This document shows, piece after piece, positions 8,166-16,634 of a DNA stretch of 19,924 nt (its first letter is position 1; each line of letters starts with the position of its first letter). Both the position numbers and the translations under genes were made by a program. The notes beneath the pieces were generated by a model. It was not told the origin of the DNA. It searched no databases and saw nothing but the letters and a program-made list of their open reading frames with translations. Source of the stretch: Bacillota bacterium (GTDB lineage: Bacteria; Bacillota; Clostridia; Oscillospirales; Ruminococcaceae); NCBI GenBank assembly GCA_023429685.1, contig JAEZDF010000024.1, positions 1 to 19,924 on the forward strand, given 5' to 3'.

Positions 8166-9377
8166 AACATTCTAATCATCAACCATTACGCGGGCAGCAA
8201 TGCAATGGGGATGGAGTACCGCCATTTTTACCTTGCGAGAGAGCTTGTGCGCATGGGGCACAGCGTGACCATTACAGCGGCAAGCTTTTCTCACCTGCGC
8301 GGGCAAAACCCGCTGCCGGAGCATACGATGCAGGAGACCATTGAAGACGACGTGCCGTTTGTGTGGATTAAAACGCCCCCTTACTACCGCAACAATGCCT
8401 ACCGCGCGCGCAACATCGCGGTGTTTTTGTCCGCCATTTGGCTGCATGCAAAGGAGCTTGCCACGCGTTTTCGTCCCGATGTGGTGGTGGCATCCTCCAC
8501 CTACCTGCTTGACATCTACCCCGCTGCGCGTATTGCGCGTTACACGGGGGCAAGGCTTGTGTTTGAGCTGCACGACGTATGGCCGCTTAGCCTGATGGAG
8601 CTGCACGGTTTTACTGAGCAAAACCCTTTTATGCGTCTGCTTTCAAAAGCAGAGCGTGCAAGCTACCGCATGGCGGATGCGATTGTAAGCATCCTGCCTG
8701 GGGCGGCGCTTCGCGCACAGGAGCTTGGAATAAGCGCAAAGAAGATTACCCATGTGCCCAACGGGATATCGGACGATGCCGGTAACCCGGGCGCAGACAA
8801 CCGTGCGCGGCAGCGCATCCAGTTATTAAAGCAACAGGGTGTATTCACTGTCGTCTATGTAGGTGGCTTTGCGCAGGCAAACGCGCTGCAAACACTGGTA
8901 CAAGCCTGTTCTATGCTGCCTGACGGCATAGCCGTAGTGTTGGTGGGCAAGGGCGAGTGCAAGGATGAGCTTGCCGCATACGCTGCACAAAACAACCTGC
9001 GCAACCTGTATTTTGAGGACTATGTGCCCAAAGGGCAGGTACAGGGCGTGCTGGAGCTTGCCGACTGCCTGTACATCGGGGCAAGGGCAAGCGCGCTGTA
9101 CCGCTACGGGATCGGGATGAACAAGCTGTATGACTATATGCTGGCGGCACGACCAATTCTGTTTGCCATTGACGCGCCGGATAACGAGGTTCAGCAAAGC
9201 GGCTGCGGCATCTGCATAGAGCCCGCGAACGCACACGCTTTGGCGGGGGGTATTGTGCGGATGCAACAGATGCGCACTGCCCAGCGCGACGGCATGGGGC
9301 TGCGCGGCAGAGAGTTTGTGCTCGCGTACCGAAACTACCACCATCTCGCGCAGCGTTTTCTTGATGCCGTCGAGTAA
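8163..9377 (+). CDS. WcaI/WbuB-like glycosyltransferase family 4
   Basis: About 404 residues if started at ATT 8163, typical for this group. The N-terminus NILIINHYAGSNAMGMEYR, followed by FYLARELVRMGHSVTITAAS, closely fits the WbuB/WcaI-like family of GT-B transferases. Further on, LVFELHDVWPLSLMELHG, the domain switch at THVPNGI, VVYVGGFAQANALQTLV and GIGMNKLYDYMLAARPILFAID give the donor-binding domain. Some family members transfer N-acetyl-fucosamine-type sugars, but the donor here is unknown. The frame is open upstream to a TTG at 8103, but those extra 20 residues look unlike the family and begin inside a hairpin, so ATT 8163 behind AGGAAGGGG is preferred. It lies 123 bases after the preceding gene, the widest gap within the operon. 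Confidence 0.85.
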   Translation: MNILIINHYAGSNAMGMEYRHFYLARELVRMGHSVTITAASFSHLRGQNPLPEHTMQETIEDDVPFVWIKTPPYYRNNAYRARNIAVFLSAIWLHAKELATRFRPDVVVASSTYLLDIYPAARIARYTGARLVFELHDVWPLSLMELHGFTEQNPFMRLLSKAERASYRMADAIVSILPGAALRAQELGISAKKITHVPNGISDDAGNPGADNRARQRIQLLKQQGVFTVVYVGGFAQANALQTLVQACSMLPDGIAVVLVGKGECKDELAAYAAQNNLRNLYFEDYVPKGQVQGVLELADCLYIGARASALYRYGIGMNKLYDYMLAARPILFAIDAPDNEVQQSGCGICIEPANAHALAGGIVRMQQMRTAQRDGMGLRGREFVLAYRNYHHLAQRFLDAVE

Positions 9378-9406
9378 CGCCTACTAAAAACAGGGATGTT
9401 AAAACG

Positions 9407-10096
9407 ATGCTTGCAAAAGATATCAACCAACTGCCCGTGCGTATGCAGGGGGAGCAGTGCCGGTACTATCTTGCACTCTTGCAGCAAAAAAGAGCCACTT
9501 TCGCCTGTAAGCGACTGCTTGATATTGTGGCATCGGCGGTGGGGCTGCTCGCGCTTATGCCGCTGTTTGTTGTTGTCTGTCTTGCGGTGGGGCTTTCTTC
9601 CCGCGGGGGGGTGTTTTTTTTGCAGGAGCGCGTGGGGCAAAACCTACGCCCGTTTTTTATTATCAAGTTCCGCACGATGACATCCTCAAATAAAGATGGA
9701 GATCTGCCGCTTACAACCAAAAATGACCACCGCGTCACGGCGGTGGGGCGCGTACTACGCAGGCTGCATCTGGATGAGCTGCCCCAGCTCGTTAATGTGC
9801 TCAAGGGCGACATGTCCCTTGTGGGTCCGCGCCCCGAGGTTTGGTGTTATGTTAACCATTACACCGATGCGTTTTATGCAACGCTGCTGATAAAGCCGGG
9901 GATAACCTGTACGTCCAGCATCCATTTTCGCAACGAAAACGAGCTATTAGAGCAAAGCGGCGACACGGAACGCGAGTACCTGACGCACATCCTGCCGATA
10001 AAGATGGTGCATAACCTCGATTACCTAAAACAGGTGGGCGTTTGGTCGGATGTCCGCATAATCGTTGCCACTTTCCGAACGGTTTTTCACGGTTAG
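9407..10096 (+). CDS. Initiating sugar phosphate transferase (bacterial sugar transferase family)
   Basis: A 229-residue monotopic phosphoglycosyl transferase (PF02397 type), which puts the first sugar phosphate on undecaprenyl phosphate to start repeat-unit assembly. After a ~35-residue N-terminal segment comes one hydrophobic re-entrant helix (KRLLDIVASAVGLLALMPLF). The conserved catalytic core follows: FFLQERVGQN, FFIIKFRTM (K87-M91), GRVLRRLHLDELPQLVNVLK and GDMSLVGPRPE. It is the short form, without the extra multi-pass N-terminal domain of WbaP-like enzymes. The start is ATG 9407; the ribosome binding site (AGGG near 9391) is weak. It is the last gene of the operon, 29 bases after the previous gene. 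The sugar used cannot be read from the sequence. Confidence 0.9.
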   Translation: MLAKDINQLPVRMQGEQCRYYLALLQQKRATFACKRLLDIVASAVGLLALMPLFVVVCLAVGLSSRGGVFFLQERVGQNLRPFFIIKFRTMTSSNKDGDLPLTTKNDHRVTAVGRVLRRLHLDELPQLVNVLKGDMSLVGPRPEVWCYVNHYTDAFYATLLIKPGITCTSSIHFRNENELLEQSGDTEREYLTHILPIKMVHNLDYLKQVGVWSDVRIIVATFRTVFHG

Positions 10097-10250
10097 ATAG
10101 TTATATTTATAAATATCTATGTTGCATGATTCGTGGTGGAGCTTGTTTTGATTTGTACTGATGGGATACTGTACGGTTAATGGGACAGTAAAAGTGCACA
10201 CCGTTCTTTCATTTTGCCTCATAATATGGTAGATTAGATGTAGTGGCTAT
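10097..10250. other. Intergenic region between the polysaccharide and sbcCD operons
   Basis: AT-rich, with no gene and no convincing GC-rich terminator. A 6-bp inverted repeat, TACTGT (10167-10172) with ACAGTA (10185-10190), and an AT-only dyad around 10095-10120 are visible. The polysaccharide transcript may therefore end by another mechanism or run on. Confidence 0.4.
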
Positions 10251-10267
10251 TTTATTACCGTAATAAA
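10251..10267. promoter_or_regulatory. 17-bp palindrome, possible operator upstream of DUF4364 gene
   Basis: TTTATTACCGTAATAAA is a perfect dyad with 8-bp arms around one central base, 40 bases before the DUF4364 start codon. Just downstream is TAAAAT (10273-10278), a plausible -10 box, so the palindrome would overlap the promoter spacer and -35 region. No clear consensus -35 box is present. An operator role is inferred. Confidence 0.4.
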
Positions 10268-10307
10268 CTGTTTAAAATAAAACCGTTAGAAGAAAGGCGG
10301 GTTCGGT

Positions 10308-10919
10308 ATGGAATATGAGGCGTTTTCGGGCGGCGTAGAGCCGGGAGGGCTGCGTACAACCTATGAGATTAACATTCTGGTCTGCTATCTGCTAAAAACG
10401 GTGGACGCGCAGTTTTCGAAGGCACAGCTGTCCGAGGTTTTGCAGCGCGACGGGCTGGTGAACTACTTTGAGCTTGCAAACTCCTTAAACGAGCTGGTAC
10501 GGCTTGGGCAGGTGACGGTAAGCAAAAATGAAGTGGGCGAGGACTGTTACGGCGTAACCGAGCTAGGCGCTCAGGCGTGTGCTGCCATTGAACGCACCGT
10601 ATCGGTCTCGGTGCGCGACAAGGCGGTTAAGGCCGCGCTGCGTCTGATGAAAAAAACGGAGCGTGAGCGCAAAAACAAGGCGGAGATTAGTAAGGTAGAC
10701 GACGGCTACATCGTGTCCATGCGCATCCTTGACTACGGCTCCGACCTAATGGAGCTTAAGCTGTTTTTGCCCGACGCAAATCAAGCATCGCTTGTCAAAC
10801 GGCAGTTTTTAAACGACCCCCAGCTTTTATACAAGGGAGTTCTTTCGCTGTTGGTGCGTGACCTTGAGGAGTTTGGCGACATGACCCCCAGCCAGGACGA
10901 CGGGCTGTTTGACGAGTAA
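10308..10919 (+). CDS. DUF4364 family protein (predicted winged-helix regulator)
   Basis: A 203-residue protein matching the DUF4364 family found in Clostridia. The N-terminal ~85 residues look like a winged helix-turn-helix (INILVCYLLKTVDAQFSKAQLSEVLQ, then a FELANSLNELVRLGQ helix and a YGVTELGAQACA strand-helix). The C-terminal half is a mixed domain with LMELKLFLPDANQASLVKRQF. The family's function is unproven; DNA binding is an inference from the predicted fold. The start is the ATG after GAAAGG at a usable distance. It is the first gene of a three-gene operon: 14 bases separate it from sbcD, suggesting a link to DNA repair, or only shared transcription. A perfect palindrome upstream (10251-10267) could be its own operator. 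Confidence 0.82.
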   Translation: MEYEAFSGGVEPGGLRTTYEINILVCYLLKTVDAQFSKAQLSEVLQRDGLVNYFELANSLNELVRLGQVTVSKNEVGEDCYGVTELGAQACAAIERTVSVSVRDKAVKAALRLMKKTERERKNKAEISKVDDGYIVSMRILDYGSDLMELKLFLPDANQASLVKRQFLNDPQLLYKGVLSLLVRDLEEFGDMTPSQDDGLFDE

Positions 10920-10933
10920 AGGGGGCTGCGATT

Positions 10934-12094
10934 TTGAGGATTGTACATATTGCCGACCTACACCTTGGCAAAACCCTGTTCGACTATTCCTTGCTTGGCG
11001 ACCAGCGCGCATGGCTTGCGTCGCTTGTCGCCTTTTTGCGTGAGCAAGAAGCGGACGCACTGGTAATTGCGGGGGATGTTTACCACCGCTCGGTACCGCC
11101 TACCGAGGCAGTGAAACTTTTGGACGACTTTTTAAGCGAGGTGGCGCACGGTCTGCACATCCCCGTTTTGATGATAGCGGGCAACCACGACAGCGGGCAG
11201 CGGCTTGGTTTTGCGTCCCGTTTCATCGAGCTGGGTGGACTGTATGTGGCGGGCACCCCCGAACAAACGCTAAAAACCGTCACCCTGCACGACGGGCATG
11301 GCGAGGTAACCTTTGTGCTACTCCCCTACTTTGAGCCGTACCAGATGCGAAAGCTGTTTGCGGACGGCGAGATAAAAACCTGTAACGACGCGCTAAAGGC
11401 GGTTGCGAAAAACGGGTTTGATGAACTGGACTACACAAAACGCAACGTACTGGTTGCCCACGGCTTCTTTGGTCGGGACAGTGCACTTGCGCGGTTCTCC
11501 GACTCGGAGCGCGGCGTGGGCGGCACCGACCTGATGGACAGCACGCTGGTGGAGCGATTTGACTATGTGGCACTTGGGCACCTGCACGCGCCGCAGACTG
11601 CGGGTGCACCCCATATCCGCTACGCGGGCTCGCCGCTAAAATACTCCCTTTCGGAGGTCACGCAGAACAAGTCGGTGACCATCGTTGACCTCGGTGAGAA
11701 GGGGGAGGTATCCATCCGCCTTGAGCAGATTGCCCCCCAACGTGACCTGCGCATCGTTACCGGCACCATCAACAAGCTGACCGACAAGGCAGTGCAAGAA
11801 CAGTACAGTCTTGACGACTATGTCTATGCCGTGATTACGGATAAGCACGAGGTGTACAACGCGATAGAAAAGCTGCGCGCCGTGTTCCCGAACGTTGTAG
11901 GGCTTAAGCGCGAGATTGACGATGCGGGTGCTAGCTGTTCCTTTGCCGCCGGTGAGCAGCTTGCCCGCAAAACGCCGGACGAGCTGTTTGGGTCGTTTTA
12001 CCTCGAGATGCTGGGCGAAGAAATCTCGCCTGTGCGCGCAAAGGTTGTACACGACACGCTCATGCAGGCGCAAAGAGAGGAGCGGGACGAATGA
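10934..12094 (+). CDS. sbcD: Nuclease SbcCD subunit D (Mre11-like)
   Basis: A 386-residue metallophosphoesterase, the nuclease subunit of the SbcCD complex (bacterial Mre11), which trims hairpins and blocked DNA ends together with SbcC. The metal-binding motifs are clear: ADLHLGK (D8, H10), AGDVYHR (D48), AGNHDSG (N84, H85) and, later, HGFFGRDS and LGHLHAPQ. A C-terminal region from about residue 270 is the cap and SbcC-binding part. The start is TTG 10934, giving MRIVHIADLHLG directly, with a G-rich ribosome binding site (AAAGGGGG, about 10918-10925). Its last four bases overlap the sbcC start (ATGA), so the two subunits are translationally coupled. Confidence 0.96.
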   Translation: MRIVHIADLHLGKTLFDYSLLGDQRAWLASLVAFLREQEADALVIAGDVYHRSVPPTEAVKLLDDFLSEVAHGLHIPVLMIAGNHDSGQRLGFASRFIELGGLYVAGTPEQTLKTVTLHDGHGEVTFVLLPYFEPYQMRKLFADGEIKTCNDALKAVAKNGFDELDYTKRNVLVAHGFFGRDSALARFSDSERGVGGTDLMDSTLVERFDYVALGHLHAPQTAGAPHIRYAGSPLKYSLSEVTQNKSVTIVDLGEKGEVSIRLEQIAPQRDLRIVTGTINKLTDKAVQEQYSLDDYVYAVITDKHEVYNAIEKLRAVFPNVVGLKREIDDAGASCSFAAGEQLARKTPDELFGSFYLEMLGEEISPVRAKVVHDTLMQAQREERDE

Positions 12095-15078
12095 GGCCGC
12101 TGGTTTTGGAGATGAGTGCCTTCGGACCATACGCGGGCAGGCAGGTAATCGATTTTTCCTCCCTTTCGGGAAGCAGCCTGTTTTTGATTACGGGTCCCAC
12201 GGGCGCCGGAAAGACCACCATATTCGACGCGATCACCTTTGCACTGTATGGTAGGGCAAGCGGCGATAGCCGCAAGGACGTAGAGGAACTAAAAAGCCAC
12301 TTTGCCACCGCAGCCGAACCCTGCTACGTTAAGCTGACGTTTTTGTTGCATGGCGAGCAATACACGATAGAGCGCAAGCCAAAGCAGCAGCGCGTGGTAC
12401 GAGGCGGCGGGCTTTCTACCGCAAACGGGGACGCGCAGCTGACACTTCCCGACGGAACAACCGTAAGTGGCGTCAGTGAGGTTTCGGCGCGCATTGAGAC
12501 GCTACTGGGACTGGATTACAACCAGTTTCGGCAGATCGTAATGCTGCCCCAGGGCGAGTTTAAACGGCTGCTAGAGGCCGAAAGCAAGCAAAAGCAGATT
12601 ATCTTCCGCAAAATATTTTCCACTGAGCTATACAATATTGCCGAGGCAAAGCTCAAAGAGCGGCGGGATGCCCTAAAGCAGAAGCTCGACCGCGTAACCG
12701 ACGCGCTCGAGACCCACGCCGCCATGATTCAAAGCGGAGACTGCCCGCAGCTTGTACAGGCGTTATCGTGCAGTAGCCTGCACTACCCTACCGTTATTGA
12801 CGAAGTAGAAAAGCTGATAAAACAAGATGAGGCTTCTTTGGAAGAAATAAAGAAGGGGCTTGACGCCCTACTTGCAGAGCGTTCAAAACAAAACCCCGCT
12901 GCAGCAAGACAGAGCAACGCAAAGCTTGACCGCTTGGCTTTTTTGACCCTGCAAAAAACTGGTCTTACCGCACAGGCGGACGAGCAAAAGACCCGCTCGG
13001 GCAGGCTTGTGCTTGCGCGCCGCGCAAAAGAGCTGTGGTTTATTGAGCGGGAGGTTCAAACTGCCGCACAGCGCGCCACGATGACCGAAGCATCCCTGCG
13101 TGCCCTTGCCGCAAGCCTTGAGACGAGCGCAAAGCGGCAAAGTGCGGCAAAGGACGCCCTTGCAAATGCGCAGCTAGAACAAAAGCGGCAAGCAGGTTTA
13201 ATAGAACAGCGCACCGCTCTTGAGCAGATGCGTCAGTCGTTTGAACGCATCCTGCGCCTTGAGAAGGAGCATGCCCTACTGCTGCAAAAGCAGCAGGCGC
13301 AGACGGGGCATGTGAAAACCATCGACCTATTGATTGAACGCGCCCAGGCAAAGGCGCGGCTTGACCGTGCCGCCGCGCGCGCAACAGGTCTTGAAAATCT
13401 ATGCGCGACGATTAAGGATTATCTACGCGCGGCGGGCGAGTATCAAACCCACAACGCGGCGTACAGCGGGGAATTTGCGCGTTTTCTCGCGGGACAGGCG
13501 GGCATTTTAGCCGCTAGGCTTTCGGACGGGTTGCCCTGCCCGGTGTGCGGTTCTGACCACCACCCCGCCCCTGCGCCAAACGCGACGGACATCCCAACTG
13601 AGGCCACGCTGCAAACACTCAAGACCCAAACCGACGCGCTGTATACGGCGCAGATGTCGCTGCACGGTGATATCAAGGCGTATGCGGCGTCACTACGCAC
13701 GATGGAAAACCCCGAGCCGATGCCAACCGACGATGCGCTCGTGTCCTCTAGCAAGGAGCTTACCGAGCTGTGCGACAAGGCAAGGCATGCCCGCGATGAG
13801 TTAAAGAAGGCCTACGACGAAATTTGCGCTGCGGCGGCAAGACAGCTTGCACTACTTGGCATGCCCGACGACGCACGCCTATGCGACCCCGACTACCTCG
13901 CCGGACGCAGGACGCTGATTGAACGCGAAAGCGCGTCTATCTCGCAGACGCTCGAGCAACTGTCGCTGCAGATACAGGAGGTACGCGGCACCATACCGAG
14001 CGACATGAAAACGCCCGACGAACTGCTTGCGCGAACAAAGCAAAACGAACGGGAGATTGAGCGCATAGAACAGATCGCGAAGCTTGCACAAGGGGAGTTT
14101 GTGGCGGCATCGGGTGAGTTGGAGCGGTTAAGTGAAGCCGAGCGCGGCACAAAGCAGCAGCTTGCCGAGGCAAAACAACAGCAGAGCGACAAGGAGCAGG
14201 AGCTGCTGCAGCGCCTTGCGCAGTACGGCTTTGCGAAGTGGGCGGATGCGCAAAGCCACCTTCTAACCGATGAACAGTATTCGGAACTGGAAGCGGAGAT
14301 TGCCGCCTATGCCGACACCCTTGCAAAAACCGACGCGGAGCTTGCGGTGCTAAAAAAGGAGTGTGAGGGCGTACAGCGCATTGATGTGGAGGCGTTGGAG
14401 AAGCGACTGGAAACGCTAAATCGGCACATCGGGGAGCTGGACGCACAAAAGACGGCGCTTTCGTCGCGCGTGGACGCAAACGCCCGCGCGGTTACGCGCC
14501 TTCGCGCCCTTCTGGCAGAGGCGCAGACCGACGAGCAGGCTTACGGCGACGTCGCCGCGCTGTATGCGCTTACTAAGGGCGACAACGCGGCGAAGATCTC
14601 GTTTGAGCGGTATGTGCTGGGCGCGTATTTTTCCGACGTCATCCGCGCCGCCAACCACTGGCTACACGACATGACGGGCGGCAAGTACATCCTGCGGCAC
14701 AAGCAGGATCGCCTGAAGGGCGGAGCCGCTGCGGGGCTTGACCTTGCAGTCCTCGACGCAAACACTGGTCAGGAGCGCACGGTGGGCACCCTTTCGGGCG
14801 GCGAAAGCTTTAAGGCATCGCTTGCGCTTGCCCTGGGGCTTGCGGATGTGATACAAAGCTACTCCGGCGGGGTGAGCATCGAGACGATGTTTATCGACGA
14901 GGGCTTTGGCTCGCTGGACGACCTTTCGCGCGAGCGGGCGGTGGACACGCTGTTTGAGCTGGAGAAGACCGGTCGGCTCATCGGCATTATCTCGCATGTC
15001 GCCGAGCTTAAGGAACGGATTCCTGCGCGGCTGGAGGTGCACCCCACCTCGAAGGGGAGCTATGCTCTGTTTGTGTGA
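12091..15078 (+). CDS. sbcC: Nuclease SbcCD subunit C (Rad50-like ATPase)
   Basis: A 995-residue SMC-like ATPase that partners SbcD in DNA double-strand-end processing. Walker A is GPTGAGKT (35-42) with the N-terminal LEMSAFGPYAGRQVIDF strand. A Q-loop-type segment follows at FRQIVMLPQGEFKRLL. Two long coiled-coil arms flank the zinc hook CPVCGSDH (C483, C486), which dimerises through Zn. The C-terminal half of the ATPase has the signature LSGGESFKASLALALG (901-916) and Walker B with D936 and E937 (TMFIDEGFGSLDD), then the H-loop ISHV. The length is about right for the family, slightly shorter than E. coli SbcC. No defect is visible. It overlaps sbcD by 4 bases. No clear terminator follows before the AT-rich island. 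Confidence 0.97.
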   Translation: MRPLVLEMSAFGPYAGRQVIDFSSLSGSSLFLITGPTGAGKTTIFDAITFALYGRASGDSRKDVEELKSHFATAAEPCYVKLTFLLHGEQYTIERKPKQQRVVRGGGLSTANGDAQLTLPDGTTVSGVSEVSARIETLLGLDYNQFRQIVMLPQGEFKRLLEAESKQKQIIFRKIFSTELYNIAEAKLKERRDALKQKLDRVTDALETHAAMIQSGDCPQLVQALSCSSLHYPTVIDEVEKLIKQDEASLEEIKKGLDALLAERSKQNPAAARQSNAKLDRLAFLTLQKTGLTAQADEQKTRSGRLVLARRAKELWFIEREVQTAAQRATMTEASLRALAASLETSAKRQSAAKDALANAQLEQKRQAGLIEQRTALEQMRQSFERILRLEKEHALLLQKQQAQTGHVKTIDLLIERAQAKARLDRAAARATGLENLCATIKDYLRAAGEYQTHNAAYSGEFARFLAGQAGILAARLSDGLPCPVCGSDHHPAPAPNATDIPTEATLQTLKTQTDALYTAQMSLHGDIKAYAASLRTMENPEPMPTDDALVSSSKELTELCDKARHARDELKKAYDEICAAAARQLALLGMPDDARLCDPDYLAGRRTLIERESASISQTLEQLSLQIQEVRGTIPSDMKTPDELLARTKQNEREIERIEQIAKLAQGEFVAASGELERLSEAERGTKQQLAEAKQQQSDKEQELLQRLAQYGFAKWADAQSHLLTDEQYSELEAEIAAYADTLAKTDAELAVLKKECEGVQRIDVEALEKRLETLNRHIGELDAQKTALSSRVDANARAVTRLRALLAEAQTDEQAYGDVAALYALTKGDNAAKISFERYVLGAYFSDVIRAANHWLHDMTGGKYILRHKQDRLKGGAAAGLDLAVLDANTGQERTVGTLSGGESFKASLALALGLADVIQSYSGGVSIETMFIDEGFGSLDDLSRERAVDTLFELEKTGRLIGIISHVAELKERIPARLEVHPTSKGSYALFV

Positions 15079-15157
15079 TACAAAGTTGAATGACAGGAGT
15101 CTGCCTTTACTGTAATCTATTAAATATGTGGAATCAGGGCTAGGAGGGAGCAAGGAA

Positions 15158-15901
15158 TTGAGTAACCAAAACATTTACGACAATCAGATATTTTTTGATG
15201 GGTATCGAAAATTAAGAGGGAATCCTTCGTCAGCAAATGACGTTGTGGAAAAACCCGCATTGTTTAGCCTTGCTCCCCATTTGAATAACAAATCTGTGCT
15301 TGATATCGGTTGCGGGTACGGTGAAAACTGTGCCGAGTTTCTTAAAATGGGTGCGGAAAAGGTTACGGGGATTGATATCTCTGCAAAGATGCTTGAGGTT
15401 GCACAGAATGAAAACACATCGCCAAATATTCAATACCTTAATATGAACATGACTAATTTGGATAAACTCACAGACAAGTTTGATGTAGTATTCAGCTCAC
15501 TTGCTGTTCATTACATTGAAGATTTTGATAAGCTCGCTATTGATATTTACAACCGTTTAAATCAAGGCGGATATTTTGTGTTTTCACAGGAGCATCCGTT
15601 AACAACTGCATTGCTGACACAGGATTACTGGACTCAGAACGCCGAGAATGAATATGTTCATTATAATCTAGCCACCTATTCACTCGAAGGGGAACGAAAA
15701 GTGACGTGGTTTGTTGATGGAGTAGTTAAATACCACCGCACAATATCGAGTATTGTTAACTCGCTTTCGACAACAGGTTTTAATATTGAGCAGATGCTTG
15801 AGCCTATCCCAAGTAAGGATATTATGAAGCAATATCCTGCATATCAGAGAACCATTCACAAACCTGATTTTTTGCTTATCAAAGTGAGAAAAGGCAGTTG
15901 A
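15158..15901 (+). CDS. Class I SAM-dependent methyltransferase
   Basis: About 247 residues with a Rossmann-fold methyltransferase core. Motif I is VLDIGCGYGENC (D49, G51, G53), the acidic residue after strand 2 is in TGIDISAKMLEVAQ, and FDVVFSSLAVHYIEDFD covers motifs II/III, followed by GGYFVFSQEHPL. It binds S-adenosylmethionine; the methyl acceptor is unknown, and a small molecule is more likely than RNA or protein given the UbiE-like core. TTG 15158 is chosen because AGGAGG lies at 15142-15147; a GTG at 15128 in the same frame has no visible ribosome binding site. Composition is strikingly AT-rich next to sbcC. A weak promoter-like pair (TTGAAT 15086-15091, TGTAAT 15111-15116, 19-bp spacer) precedes it. 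Confidence 0.88.
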   Translation: MSNQNIYDNQIFFDGYRKLRGNPSSANDVVEKPALFSLAPHLNNKSVLDIGCGYGENCAEFLKMGAEKVTGIDISAKMLEVAQNENTSPNIQYLNMNMTNLDKLTDKFDVVFSSLAVHYIEDFDKLAIDIYNRLNQGGYFVFSQEHPLTTALLTQDYWTQNAENEYVHYNLATYSLEGERKVTWFVDGVVKYHRTISSIVNSLSTTGFNIEQMLEPIPSKDIMKQYPAYQRTIHKPDFLLIKVRKGS

Positions 15902-15924
15902 GCAAAACCCGAACTTGATTTTGC
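15902..15924 (+). terminator. Weak hairpin directly after the methyltransferase stop
   Basis: GCAAAA (15902-15907) and TTTTGC (15919-15924) form a 6-bp stem with an 11-base loop, starting one base after the stop codon. There is no T-run, so termination efficiency would be low. Confidence 0.25.
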
Positions 15925-16055
15925 ACTCCCGCCAGACCTTTCTAGCTAGAATTCGGCTCTATCAAAAAATCGATTTCTTTTTCGTTCTGTGTTAAAATGG
16001 AAATGGATTGCTTATATACCATATGCTAAATACTGATAGGAATGAGGATGAGAGC

Positions 16056-16634
16056 TTGAGTAAAGATAGAAACTGGACGGTTTTGTTTATTGGCGGTGCT
16101 TCTGGTACCGGTAAATCGAAAGTTGCCTATGAACTGGCTCGTTTTTATAGTGTGAATGTGATAGAAGCGGATGATATATGCCAAGCGATAGAGGCAATGA
16201 CAACCAGAGAGCTTCTTCCGGCAATTCATTATTGGAGTTCTGGTGTAGACTGGATGGATATTGGTGTAAGCGGCAATGTAAACTGGCTTATTGACGTAAG
16301 CAAAGAAATGATTGCCGGACTACGTGCCATTGTGCAAAATCACCTTGAAGCTGACGTACCAATCATTATCGAAGGCGATTTTATACACCCTGAGTTCGCA
16401 GCATCCTTTGATAACGAAAAGGTAAAATCCCTCTATCTATATGAGCCGGATAAAGAGCAGATTTTGCAAAACTATTTAGCTAGAGAGGGCGGCGAGTTGC
16501 AGCATTTCAGAGCGGATATCAGCAGTAAGTATGGAGAATGGTTAGTGGATACCTGCGATAAATTAGGGATTAAAGTGATAGAATCAAGACCATGGGATAC
16601 TGTTGTGGATAGAATGATAGAAAGCATGCTTTAG
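16056..16634 (+). CDS. P-loop NTPase, small-molecule kinase-like (unknown substrate)
   Basis: About 192 residues. A Walker A motif GGASGTGKS (13-21 from the chosen start) follows the first strand directly, as in small P-loop kinases. VNVIEADDICQAIEAM gives a possible substrate-acid region, VPIIIEGDFIHPEF a Walker-B-like strand ending in E-G-D, and SLYLYEPDKEQILQNYLAREG a lid-like segment. The C-terminus, LGIKVIESRPWDTVVDRMIE, is typical of small kinases of the AAA-like/2-phosphoglycerate-kinase-like group. Substrate unknown. TTG 16056 is preferred because GAGG (16044-16047) precedes it at 8 bases and it places the P-loop near the N-terminus. In-frame ATG 16023 and TTG 16008 would give longer forms but have no visible ribosome binding site. 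It is AT-rich, like the methyltransferase before it, and probably arrived with it. Confidence 0.72.
   Translation: MSKDRNWTVLFIGGASGTGKSKVAYELARFYSVNVIEADDICQAIEAMTTRELLPAIHYWSSGVDWMDIGVSGNVNWLIDVSKEMIAGLRAIVQNHLEADVPIIIEGDFIHPEFAASFDNEKVKSLYLYEPDKEQILQNYLAREGGELQHFRADISSKYGEWLVDTCDKLGIKVIESRPWDTVVDRMIESML

Noticed and set aside
15940..15951. 12-bp palindrome TTCTAGCTAGAA between the two AT-rich genes
   Set aside because: It is an isolated short palindrome with no promoter alignment, repeat partner or att-like context.
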